A stretch of 42,812 nt of DNA from assembly GCA_051650965.1 (NCBI GenBank), contig JBOFRL010000015.1, forward strand, positions 1-42,812, read 5' to 3'. Position 1 is the stretch's first letter; each line of letters starts with the position of its first letter. Shown one piece after another: positions 8,991-17,112 of the stretch. This DNA is from Enterovibrio sp051650965 (lineage in GTDB: Bacteria; Pseudomonadota; Gammaproteobacteria; Enterobacterales; Vibrionaceae). Under the pieces are notes generated by a model, which was not told where the DNA came from, did not search any database, and was given only the letters and a program-made list of their open reading frames with translations. Position numbers and translations under genes: made by a program.

Positions 8991-9101
8991 ATATTTGCAA
9001 GCGAATAGGCGCGCCATCACAGTAGCTGTGTTGTAGTGGTGGGCTTGTCTGTTTGCATTGCGCGATACAATCAAGCGCAGTTTATCTATGGAACCTTGAT
9101 T

Positions 9102-11726
9102 ATGACTGATACACACGCAGAACTAAAAAGTAACATCAACATGCTTGGTGTTTTACTTGGTGAGACAATCAAAGAGGCGCACGGCCCAGAGCTGCTAGCG
9201 AAGGTAGAAGAGATCCGCTGTCTTTCAAAGCAGGCTGCCGCCGGCTCGGCTGCGGATCGCGAAGCGCTTATTGAGCTTTTGCAAACGTTGCCTAGCGAAC
9301 AGATGCTGCCGGTCGCGAGGGCTTTTAGCCAATTTTTAAACCTTGCCAATATCGCTGAGCAGTACCACAGCAGCGTGGCGTGGGATAAGGGATTGCTAAA
9401 AAATCCACTCGATACGCTGTTAGCGCTATTGTCTGAAAAAAATATCAGTCAGGAGCAAGTGCTTCAGACCGTCAATGGATTAAAGATTGATCTGGTGCTT
9501 ACCGCGCACCCAACGGAAATCGCGCGCCGCACAGCTATCCATAATATTGTACAAATTGACAAATGTTTGTCGCAGCTGTCGCTAAGCGATCTTCCGCAGC
9601 GCCAGCGCGAAAAAGCGCACCGTCGCCTCGAGCAGCTGCTTGCGCAGTCGTGGCATTCGGATGTGATCCGCAAGCAGCGCCCAACGCCGATTGATGAGGC
9701 GAAATGGGGCTACGCGGTGATTGAAAACAGCCTGTGGCAAGCGGTGCCTGACTATCTGCGCCAGCTTGACCAAAAATTATTCGACTATTGTGGCTACAAA
9801 TTGCCGCTCAACAATAGCCCTGTGCAGATCTCAAGTTGGATCGGCGGTGACCGCGATGGTAACCCGTCGGTAACGGCTAAAGTGACGCGCGAAGTGCTCT
9901 TTTTGTCCAAACTGAAGGCTGCCTCTCTTTATCTTGTTGATATACAAGAGCTTATCGATGAGCTGTCGATGACGCGCTGCAACGACGCTGTGCGCGAGCT
10001 CGCCGGTGAAGAGCACGAGCCTTACCGCGCAATCTTGAAAAAAGTGCGCTCGCTTTTGATCAACACCATTCATTATCTGGATCGGCAAAATAGCAGCGCG
10101 CGTAGCGATAAACGCGCCGTGCTGACCCACGTTGACCAGCTGTGGGGGCCGCTGCACGCCTGTTATGTGTCGCTGCACGAGTGCAACATGGGCATGATTG
10201 CCGATGGCCTGCTGCTCGACATCCTGCGCCGCATCCGCTGCTTTGGCATTCATCTTGTCAAACTCGACATTCGCCAAGAGGGGCCGCGTCATGCGCAGGT
10301 GCTTTCTGAGATCACGCTGTGCCTTGGCATGGGCGACTACAGCCAGTGGAGCGAGCAGGACAAATTGGCGTTTTTGGTGCGCGAGCTTAATTCAAAACGG
10401 CCTTTGCTGCCGCGTGATTGGACACCGACCGAAGCGTCGCAAGAAGTAATAAACACGTGCAAAATCATCGCGAAGCAGCCGCAAGAAGCGTTTGGCGCCT
10501 ATGTGATTTCAATGGCGAAAACGGCCTCGGATGTGCTGGCGGTGCACCTGCTGCTCAAAGAGGCGGGCTGTCCTTTCAAAATGGAAGTGTGCCCATTGTT
10601 TGAGACGCTTGACGATCTCAACAATGCAAAAACTGTTATAGAGCAGCTATTTAGCATCGATTGGTATCGCGGCGCGATTGCTAATCAGCAAATGGTGATG
10701 ATTGGTTATTCCGACTCAGCAAAAGATGCGGGTGTGATGGCGGCCGGCTGGGCGCAGTATCAAGCCATGGAGTCGCTGATCAGCTTGTGTGAAAATGCCG
10801 GTGTTAATTTAACGCTATTTCACGGCCGTGGCGGCTCGATTGGTCGCGGTGGTGCGCCAGCACATGCAGCCTTGCTTTCGCAGCCTCCACGCAGCTTAAT
10901 GGCCGGATTACGCGTTACCGAACAAGGGGAAATGATCCGCTTTAAGCTCGGTCTTCCAGAAATTGCAGTTTCTAGCCTAAATCACTACACAAGTGCGATT
11001 TTGCAGGCGAATCTTCTGCCGCCACCTGAGCCAAAACAAGAATGGCGACATTTGATGGATGCGCTGAGCAAAGAATCTTGCCGCGCTTATCGCGATGTAG
11101 TGCGCAACAATCCTGATTTTGTTCCCTATTTTCGCGCGGCGACGCCTGAGCCAGAGCTTGGCAAATTACCGCTCGGTTCACGTCCGGCCAAACGTAACCC
11201 GAACGGCGGCGTAGAAAGTTTGCGCGCAATTCCGTGGATTTTCGCGTGGAGTCAAAACCGCTTACTGCTGCCTGCTTGGCTTGGCTCTGGGCAAGCGATT
11301 GAATCGTCAATCGATAAAGGAAATTTGGCCATGCTCGAGGAGATGTGCCGCGAGTGGCCATTTTTCTCAACGCGCCTTGGCATGCTTGAGATGGTGTTTA
11401 CTAAGGCCGATCCTCTGATCGCCAAGTATTACGATGAAAAGCTTACCGATAAGTCGTTATGGCACCTTGGCGAGCAGCTGCGTACCCGTCTGCAGCGCGA
11501 CATTAAAACAATCTTAATGGTTGAAAATAATGAACATTTGATGGCGCAAGACCCGTGGGGCGCAGAGTCCATCCGTTTGCGCAACGTCTACATTGAGCCG
11601 CTAAATATGCTGCAAGCGGAGCTCTTGCACCGCACGCGCCAGCAGCCTGAGGAAGAAGGGCTGTTGACTGAGGCGCTGATGATCACCATCGCGGGAATTG
11701 CTGCAGGTTTGCGCAACACCGGTTAA
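9102..11726 (+). CDS. ppc: Phosphoenolpyruvate carboxylase
   Basis: 874 residues from the ATG at 9102 (GGA eight bases upstream), against 883 in E. coli. It makes oxaloacetate from PEP and bicarbonate to refill the citric acid cycle. H136 is in VLTAHPTEIARR, and the glycine-rich catalytic loop FHGRGGSIGRGG is at 573-584. The C-terminus ends in RNTG, where the invariant final asparagine-containing tail takes part in allosteric binding. It is monocistronic, with a clear terminator 25 bases after the stop codon. Confidence 0.97.
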   Translation: MTDTHAELKSNINMLGVLLGETIKEAHGPELLAKVEEIRCLSKQAAAGSAADREALIELLQTLPSEQMLPVARAFSQFLNLANIAEQYHSSVAWDKGLLKNPLDTLLALLSEKNISQEQVLQTVNGLKIDLVLTAHPTEIARRTAIHNIVQIDKCLSQLSLSDLPQRQREKAHRRLEQLLAQSWHSDVIRKQRPTPIDEAKWGYAVIENSLWQAVPDYLRQLDQKLFDYCGYKLPLNNSPVQISSWIGGDRDGNPSVTAKVTREVLFLSKLKAASLYLVDIQELIDELSMTRCNDAVRELAGEEHEPYRAILKKVRSLLINTIHYLDRQNSSARSDKRAVLTHVDQLWGPLHACYVSLHECNMGMIADGLLLDILRRIRCFGIHLVKLDIRQEGPRHAQVLSEITLCLGMGDYSQWSEQDKLAFLVRELNSKRPLLPRDWTPTEASQEVINTCKIIAKQPQEAFGAYVISMAKTASDVLAVHLLLKEAGCPFKMEVCPLFETLDDLNNAKTVIEQLFSIDWYRGAIANQQMVMIGYSDSAKDAGVMAAGWAQYQAMESLISLCENAGVNLTLFHGRGGSIGRGGAPAHAALLSQPPRSLMAGLRVTEQGEMIRFKLGLPEIAVSSLNHYTSAILQANLLPPPEPKQEWRHLMDALSKESCRAYRDVVRNNPDFVPYFRAATPEPELGKLPLGSRPAKRNPNGGVESLRAIPWIFAWSQNRLLLPAWLGSGQAIESSIDKGNLAMLEEMCREWPFFSTRLGMLEMVFTKADPLIAKYYDEKLTDKSLWHLGEQLRTRLQRDIKTILMVENNEHLMAQDPWGAESIRLRNVYIEPLNMLQAELLHRTRQQPEEEGLLTEALMITIAGIAAGLRNTG

Positions 11727-11751
11727 AGGTAAAATATTAAGAAATAAAATG

Positions 11752-11779
11752 AAAAAGGCTACCTTGTGTAGCCTTTTTA
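11752..11779 (+). terminator. ppc terminator
   Basis: AAAAGGCTAC pairs with GTAGCCTTTT around a five-base loop, and the right arm supplies the T-tract. It lies 25 bases after the ppc stop codon. Confidence 0.9.
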
Positions 11780-12163
11780 GTTTCTTCTATGTGTGCGCGG
11801 AACTGCATTTAGTTCCACAAAGATCATTTTTTTTGCGAAAAAGCACGAATGGAATTACTGCCATTGACTAACAAAATATACAGGCTTGGTACGTATGCGT
11901 TTAATTGATTAATCACAAATTTTATTCAACGGAGAACACAAATTGTGTCCCCTTAATGTGAGTGTTTTTTTAATTTAATGAGTCTATTTTGGCAATTGCA
12001 AACAATTAAGCGATCAAATCAAATTTATTTAAGTCCAAGTTTATTTGGGCGAGTTTCGCGCAACGTAAAATTGTTTCAACTGTCTTTTAGTTAAAACGTA
12101 AAACAGAAAGTAATACGTATTAGCTTGCAGTTGCTTTTTATCTTTAATTACTGGATGAAAAAG
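11780..12163. other. AT-rich control region upstream of aphA
   Basis: No gene is visible. It contains a 13-base palindrome ACACAAATTGTGT at 936-948 of kilobase 11 and, just upstream, a TTGATTAATCACAA stretch loosely like an FNR/CRP half-site pair. I could not find a convincing LuxR/HapR-type operator. The length and AT-richness suggest a regulated promoter. Confidence 0.5.
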
Positions 12164-12712
12164 ATGTCTCTACCTCACGTTATTTTGACGGTGCTCTGTC
12201 ACCATGATTCAACCGGTTACGATATAACCAAACAATTTAGCCGTGCTATTGGCCATGTTTGGCGAGCAAGCCATCAGCAAGTTTATCGTGAATTAAACAA
12301 ATTGGCGGAAGATGGCGCGGTGACTTTTAAACTTGAGCCGCAAGATGGCAAGCCTGATCGTAAAGTCTACTCTATCACTGAAATTGGCCGCCAGAGCCTG
12401 CACCAGTGGTATCAGCTACCAGTTAAGCATGCAACAGAGCGTGATGAAATCTCGGCCAAGCTTATTACCAGCAACATTTTTAATGCTGAGCCGATGATTG
12501 AACACATGCAAAATTTAGTTTGTGAGTCTCAGCATCAACTTAACCATTTGATAAAACTAGAAAAAGAACATTACCACACGCCAGCGCAGTTATCGCACGA
12601 CAAAAAACTTGAGCGTTTAGCGCTGCGTAGAAATATTTTGCGTACTGAGGCTTGGTTAGTTTGGGCTCAAGAAGTTTTATCTGAGCTTGACGAAATTAAG
12701 GGTAATGCCTGA
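12164..12712 (+). CDS. aphA: PadR-family transcriptional regulator, AphA-like
   Basis: 182 residues from the ATG at 12164 (GGA eight bases upstream), beginning MSLPHVILTVL as in Vibrio AphA. The N-terminal winged helix (about 1-85) carries GYDITKQF, RASHQQVYRELNKLAEDG and EPQDGKPDRKVYSIT. The C-terminal helical part (about 100-182) serves dimerisation, with LERLALRRNILRTEAW. In Vibrio, AphA is the low-cell-density regulator of quorum sensing and activates virulence or biofilm genes. The identity to AphA is a family-level reading. Its targets here are unknown. It is followed by a hairpin and converges with a histidine kinase gene. Confidence 0.85.
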   Translation: MSLPHVILTVLCHHDSTGYDITKQFSRAIGHVWRASHQQVYRELNKLAEDGAVTFKLEPQDGKPDRKVYSITEIGRQSLHQWYQLPVKHATERDEISAKLITSNIFNAEPMIEHMQNLVCESQHQLNHLIKLEKEHYHTPAQLSHDKKLERLALRRNILRTEAWLVWAQEVLSELDEIKGNA

Positions 12713-12754
12713 TAAGAAATAAGAAGTAAATTTAATTGGTTATGTTAGAGGTGC

Positions 12755-12800
12755 GATATCATCTCTGATTTTGCGATGATATCTATCTCTGTCTTTATTT
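12755..12800 (+). terminator. Candidate aphA terminator hairpin
   Basis: GATATCATC (12755-12763) pairs perfectly with GATGATATC (12775-12783) around an 11-base loop. The downstream bases are T-rich but not a clean run, so termination is likely but not certain. Confidence 0.55.
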
Positions 12801-12849
12801 TTTGATAAAAGTAAGAAATCATGTCGGCTTTTATTTCGTTTTTTTAACG

Positions 12850-12873
12850 TTTATTTTTTATTTAAAAAATAAA
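12850..12873. repeat. Perfect 24-base AT palindrome
   Basis: Eleven bases starting TTTATTTTTTA are mirrored by TAAAAAATAAA around two central T. It lies between convergent aphA and the kinase gene. It may act as a hairpin, as a transcription end for the minus strand, or simply reflect AT-rich composition. Confidence 0.6.
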
Positions 12874-12997
12874 ATGAGTTACTGCAAGTCAGTTTTTAAT
12901 TTGCAGAAAATGATAGAGCGCCGACTTTTTACAAAATATTGCGCACAACAATAATTATAAAAATTCACATTTATATAATTTAAATGAATCAATTTAA

Positions 12998-14161
12998 TTA
13001 TTTGATGGGAATTTCTATTTTAATGCCAAGGCCAGGATTGCAGTCATAAAGTGTAATATTCCCTTGATGCAAACCGACCACCGCTTTGACAAACGAAAGT
13101 CCCAGCCCAATCCCGCCATCCGTGCGGCTTTTATCCACGCGGTACATGCGCTCGAAAACCCGCGCTTTTTCCTCGTCAGAGATGCCGATGCCGTTATCTT
13201 CCACGCAGATCCAAGCTTTACCCTCTTCTGCCGCGCCGCGCAGCATAATGCGGCTATTTTCAGGGCAGTAGCGCAGTGCGTTTTCGATCAGGTTGGCTAG
13301 CATCTGGATCAAAAGCTCACGGTCGCCTTCAATCCACACCGGCGCGCTTGGCAGCGACACGGTCAAGCTCATTTTTGCATCTTCAGCGACGTCGCCGTAA
13401 ATGTCGGCCACCGTATTGAGGATGGTGGCGATGTTTTGCTGGCAAAAGCGACTGCGCCGCATGCCGGCCTCAATTTGTGAAATTCGCAGCAGCGCGTCAA
13501 AAATGGTGACAAGGCGCTGCGACTCCTCCAATGCGTTATCCAAGTTTTTCAGCATCGACTCGTCGGTGAGCACTTCTTCGGCCTGATCGCGAAATTCCAG
13601 CAGATTGTAGCGCAGGCGAGTGATGGGGGTTTTGAGCTCGTGGGCGATATTCGCGGAGATATCGCGGATCGCCGTCACCGAGCCTTCGAGGCGGGCGAGC
13701 ATGTCGTCAAGCGCGCGGCTGATCTGGCCAAGATCATCAAAATTGTAACCTGCGCCGATCCGCACCGAAAGTTTACCGCTGGCCGCAGCGTTGAGCACCG
13801 ACTCGATTTTCGTGATCCGTTTTTGTGTGTAGCGACTTAGCGCAATCATAGTGAGGGTGGTCAGCAGCGACACCAGAATTCCGGCGATCAAAAAGCCGGT
13901 GACAAGAATTTCAATAATTTCATCGTCTTCAATCGGATCGTCGTCAATTTCATGCAAGCTGCTTTGGGTCAGGCGCATGGTTTTTTCTACCAGCTCGCGA
14001 TTTTGCTCTTCGAGCTCGTAGTCAACATAACTGATTGTTACCGTTGCCATGAGAAACAGACTGATCATGAACACACAAGAAAAAACAATACCTTGCTGTA
14101 TTGCTGAGCGTTTTAGCCACTTTGGGGGGCGCCAAGAAAATACGATTTGTTCGTCCATCAT
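12998..14161 (-). CDS. Two-component sensor histidine kinase
   Basis: 387 residues from the ATG at 14161; a TTG three bases upstream is an alternative. Two membrane helices (about 23-46 and 84-107) enclose a short, very acidic periplasmic loop (HEIDDDPIEDDE). Then follow HAMP (about 108-160), the phosphoacceptor helix with H174 in ANIAHELKTPITRLR, and the HATPase domain with NLIENALRYCP, VEDNGIGI and GGIGLGLSFVKAVV. It is co-transcribed with the regulator gene 29 bases upstream. The acidic loop recalls sensors that read divalent cations or cationic peptides, such as PhoQ, but that ligand is an inference. No specific symbol is justified. Confidence 0.9.
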   Translation of the reverse strand: MMDEQIVFSWRPPKWLKRSAIQQGIVFSCVFMISLFLMATVTISYVDYELEEQNRELVEKTMRLTQSSLHEIDDDPIEDDEIIEILVTGFLIAGILVSLLTTLTMIALSRYTQKRITKIESVLNAAASGKLSVRIGAGYNFDDLGQISRALDDMLARLEGSVTAIRDISANIAHELKTPITRLRYNLLEFRDQAEEVLTDESMLKNLDNALEESQRLVTIFDALLRISQIEAGMRRSRFCQQNIATILNTVADIYGDVAEDAKMSLTVSLPSAPVWIEGDRELLIQMLANLIENALRYCPENSRIMLRGAAEEGKAWICVEDNGIGISDEEKARVFERMYRVDKSRTDGGIGLGLSFVKAVVGLHQGNITLYDCNPGLGIKIEIPIK

Positions 14162-14190
14162 CAATGTGTTTCCTTTTGTTTTTCTAATAA

Positions 14191-14889
14191 TTATTTAGCA
14201 GCGGCTTTGCTGCTTTTTTCAAACTTATAACCTGCGCCGCGCACCGTTTGGATCAGCGTGTCTTCAAACGGCTTCTCTAATTTGTTGCGCAAACGGCTAA
14301 TGTGCGTTTCAACCACGCTGGTTTGTGGATCAAAATGGATGTCCCAGACGTGCTCAAGCAGCATGGTGCGCGTGATCACTCTACCGGGGTGGCGCATAAA
14401 AAGTTCAAGGATTTGAAACTCTTTCGGCTGCAAATCGAGCGGCTTGCCTTGGCGCGTAGCGGTGTGGTTAAACAGATTGAGGATCAGATCTTCATGCACA
14501 AGCTGCGCTTCAAGCTCGATCGATTTTAGCGCGGAGCGGCGCGACAGTGCGGTAACGCGGGCTAAAAGCTCAGAAAAGGCAAAAGGTTTGGTGAGATAGT
14601 CATCGCCGCCCACTTCGAGCCCTTCCACGCGATCATCAACGCCGCCCAGCGAGGTCAAAAACAGCACTGGTGTGTCGATTTTAGCGGCGCGCAGCGCTTT
14701 GACTAGCGACAATCCATCAAGGCCGGGGAGCATGCGATCGACGACTGCTACGTCAAATTGCTCGCTTACGCAGCGAGTGAGCGCCTGTTTGCCATTATTG
14801 ATCACCTCAATATTGTGGCCTGCTTGACGAAATCCTTTGGCAATAAAATGGCTAACGCTTTGATCATCTTCAACTAATAAAATGCGCAT
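14191..14889 (-). CDS. OmpR-family response regulator
   Basis: 232 residues, starting at the ATG at 14889 with AGGAG five bases upstream, giving MRILLVEDDQ. The receiver domain carries phosphoacceptor D51 in VVDRMLPGLDGL, T79 and K101 (YLTKPF). The C-terminal winged helix (about 125-225) has QPKEFQILELFMRHPGRVITR and the ending TVRGAGYKFE. It is the first gene of the operon and the partner of the kinase encoded next. A palindrome TTACAATTTTGTAA (14977-14990) lies upstream and could be a control site. Confidence 0.93.
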   Translation of the reverse strand: MRILLVEDDQSVSHFIAKGFRQAGHNIEVINNGKQALTRCVSEQFDVAVVDRMLPGLDGLSLVKALRAAKIDTPVLFLTSLGGVDDRVEGLEVGGDDYLTKPFAFSELLARVTALSRRSALKSIELEAQLVHEDLILNLFNHTATRQGKPLDLQPKEFQILELFMRHPGRVITRTMLLEHVWDIHFDPQTSVVETHISRLRNKLEKPFEDTLIQTVRGAGYKFEKSSKAAAK

Positions 14890-14976
14890 GGTTTCTCCTA
14901 TAACTTTCAATGTTAGGTGCGGATCGGCAATGCGGCTATTGTAAGCTATCTCTTTTTCAGCAAAGTTGTCGAAGCT

Positions 14977-14990
14977 TTACAATTTTGTAA
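14977..14990. promoter_or_regulatory. Palindrome upstream of the two-component operon
   Basis: TTACAATTTTGTAA is a perfect dyad 87 bases before the regulator start codon. It could be an operator for the operon or for the gene ending at 15021. Confidence 0.3.
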
Positions 14991-15020
14991 TAAATGCCAA
15001 GGGCATGTGTGAGCTCTTGG

Positions 15021-16778
15021 CTACGGCGCGGCGTGTTGCGACTGCGACGACTGCTCAGTTTTTGCCAAAGGTTTACAAACAAAAAAGCAGCCCTGAAAAC
15101 CACTGCCTTGCGCGGTGGGAGTGGTGACGGCGGTGGTGCCCGCTAGCGGCGCCGCATAATTTGTAGCATCCGCGTATTTATTAGGGATAAGAATTGGATG
15201 GAAGAAGCGATTTGTGTCCAAAGCTATTCCTTGTTGGCCGGTGTCACGGATCCGCGTTCTCCTCTTTAAATACGTTTCGTAGTGGCGCATTGGGGCAAGG
15301 CTTAGATTGGACAGATAAAGCTGATAGCTGTGGCACCAGATTTCATTTTGAGGGCTCTCGGGATGAGGCGCGCGATGAGTTTGCGTCACCAACTTAAAGC
15401 AATCTGTGCTTGGATCGTAATCGGTAACAAGTGTCGCGTGCTCATAACGTTCGAGCTGCTTAACAAAATAGTCTGTGCTGTAAAAAGGCGCATTGATTTC
15501 GCCAGATGGGCAATGTGCGGCGGTGGGGGTTGCGTTATAAGCGATGGCGACAGGGTGGCCACTTTCTAACGCCGCGATCATTGAGGAGCGAAATTCCTCA
15601 TAATTGTTAAAGGTTTGTTTTTGCGCATCAATGCCACATTCACTGGCGATCGCCGCAAATTGGGTGGCAGATAAAACTTCACCTTGCACTGAGCCGTGCT
15701 CTTTGGCTTTTTTCCGAATTGACGTTGTGGCTGTGGCATTGCCTAGTTTCATATATGGAATATGTTGCTCAGAGTCCGGTGGATAAAAATGGCTGTGTGC
15801 GGTAAATAGCGCACTGAGTTTGCAGGTGGCGCCAATTTGCGTATGCCGCTGGGTAATGGCTTTGATTTCGGCCGGAATATTCACCGCTACACGCGTTTTA
15901 TTCTTTTGCAGATGGCGGAAGAGAACTTCTAAATTGTTCATGATGAGCTTTTCGGCGCGAACAATGTAATGTTTTATGTACTCATGAGCAATGGTGTCGC
16001 GAGCTTGCTGGCATGTCGCGGCAATGAGTTGTGCTAGCTCTTCTTTTCTTGCGGTTAGCTGCTCTGCAGTTCCATTACTACATTGAGTTAATTGCAAAAT
16101 AGCATCTTGCAGCTGCGGCACAGTATGGCTGAAAAAGTCGCTGTATTGTATTTCGCTCTGAGTCAGCGCTGGATCAAACTGATCATACAGCGCGCCGTGC
16201 ATGGTTTTTGGCTGCAGCGCCTCTTTTGTTAAATCAAAGAGCTGCCAATTGTGCAGCGCAGTTTGTACCGGCAAATGCCATAAATTTCTAAGATCATCTA
16301 AGGTCGGATTTTGCGGAACGCTAGCTTCGGAAATGCCTCGGCAGTGGGCGATCTCTTTGACCGCGCACGCGATGTAGTTTTGATGCGCTTTGGCGAGATT
16401 GTGTATCGCAAGGTTTAAAGATGGGTTGTGTGCAAGATTCATTTCGCTTTGTGCCCATAGATGCAAGATAGCCACGTAATCGCTGGCTTTTTTGCGCCGT
16501 GCTTGAGGCGGCGTAGGCTGTAAAAAATCTTGAACAAATTGATCGATGCTCAAACTGCCTAGCAAAATTTTTTCTCTGATCGCGCAGTATTTTTCCATGC
16601 CAGATCCCGCAAGTTGTGCCATGTTTAGTGAAACTTTTGCTGCGAGAGTGCGCGGATTTTCGCAGCAGTTGCTGGCAACCCCGCCTACCGCACCTTGCAA
16701 AGAAAGATCAGCTAAATCTTGAGCTAGCGCGCTGGCCGCCGCGTTTGAACTGGTGCTAGGTATGGATGAGAAATTCAT
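15021..16778 (-). CDS. Uncharacterised protein with papain-like Gln-Cys-His pattern
   Basis: 585 residues with no signal peptide and a Ser/Ala-rich N-terminus (1-30). Residues 40-300 look mainly helical and match nothing I know. From about 305 the pattern resembles C39-like or papain-fold peptidases: Q314 and C319 in RHTQIGATCKLSAL, a strand GHPVAIAYNA at 407-416, and H447 in YEHATLVTDYDP with D453. The Q-x4-C then His-Asp order fits an oxyanion Gln, nucleophile Cys, His and Asp. The C-terminus is low in complexity. It could be a secreted or injected effector or toxin, but no secretion genes are nearby. Activity is inferred. It diverges from the SPOR-protein gene. Confidence 0.5.
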   Translation of the reverse strand: MNFSSIPSTSSNAAASALAQDLADLSLQGAVGGVASNCCENPRTLAAKVSLNMAQLAGSGMEKYCAIREKILLGSLSIDQFVQDFLQPTPPQARRKKASDYVAILHLWAQSEMNLAHNPSLNLAIHNLAKAHQNYIACAVKEIAHCRGISEASVPQNPTLDDLRNLWHLPVQTALHNWQLFDLTKEALQPKTMHGALYDQFDPALTQSEIQYSDFFSHTVPQLQDAILQLTQCSNGTAEQLTARKEELAQLIAATCQQARDTIAHEYIKHYIVRAEKLIMNNLEVLFRHLQKNKTRVAVNIPAEIKAITQRHTQIGATCKLSALFTAHSHFYPPDSEQHIPYMKLGNATATTSIRKKAKEHGSVQGEVLSATQFAAIASECGIDAQKQTFNNYEEFRSSMIAALESGHPVAIAYNATPTAAHCPSGEINAPFYSTDYFVKQLERYEHATLVTDYDPSTDCFKLVTQTHRAPHPESPQNEIWCHSYQLYLSNLSLAPMRHYETYLKRRTRIRDTGQQGIALDTNRFFHPILIPNKYADATNYAAPLAGTTAVTTPTAQGSGFQGCFFVCKPLAKTEQSSQSQHAAP

Positions 16779-17112
16779 GGATTGCTCGCGTGACTTTTAG
16801 AATTTCACATAGCTTAAATAGTCGCGTCAAAGTGCGCAGCTAAAAATAGATAAAATAGTTGCGATGGCGCCATTTTATTGTGGCGGCAAGGAAAGCTCTG
16901 GTCTGTTTATTTGTTTGAAACTATTAAGGTTTTTAGAAAGGCGAGGCGCTGCTTAAAAACGTTGTCTTAAAAATAGAGCTAATGATCGGTAACTGATATT
17001 AGAAAAAGAAAACTGCGATGAACGCAATGAAATCAATCAGTAAGCACAGCCATTTGCTAAGCTTTTGGGTGTTTGGAAGTATTTGATAAACGCCTCATGG
17101 AGGAGCGTGGTG
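16779..17112. other. Divergent intergenic region
   Basis: It separates the papain-like gene (minus) from the SPOR-domain gene (plus) and must hold both promoters. I see no confident -35/-10 pair, palindrome or RNA gene here. Confidence 0.5.
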
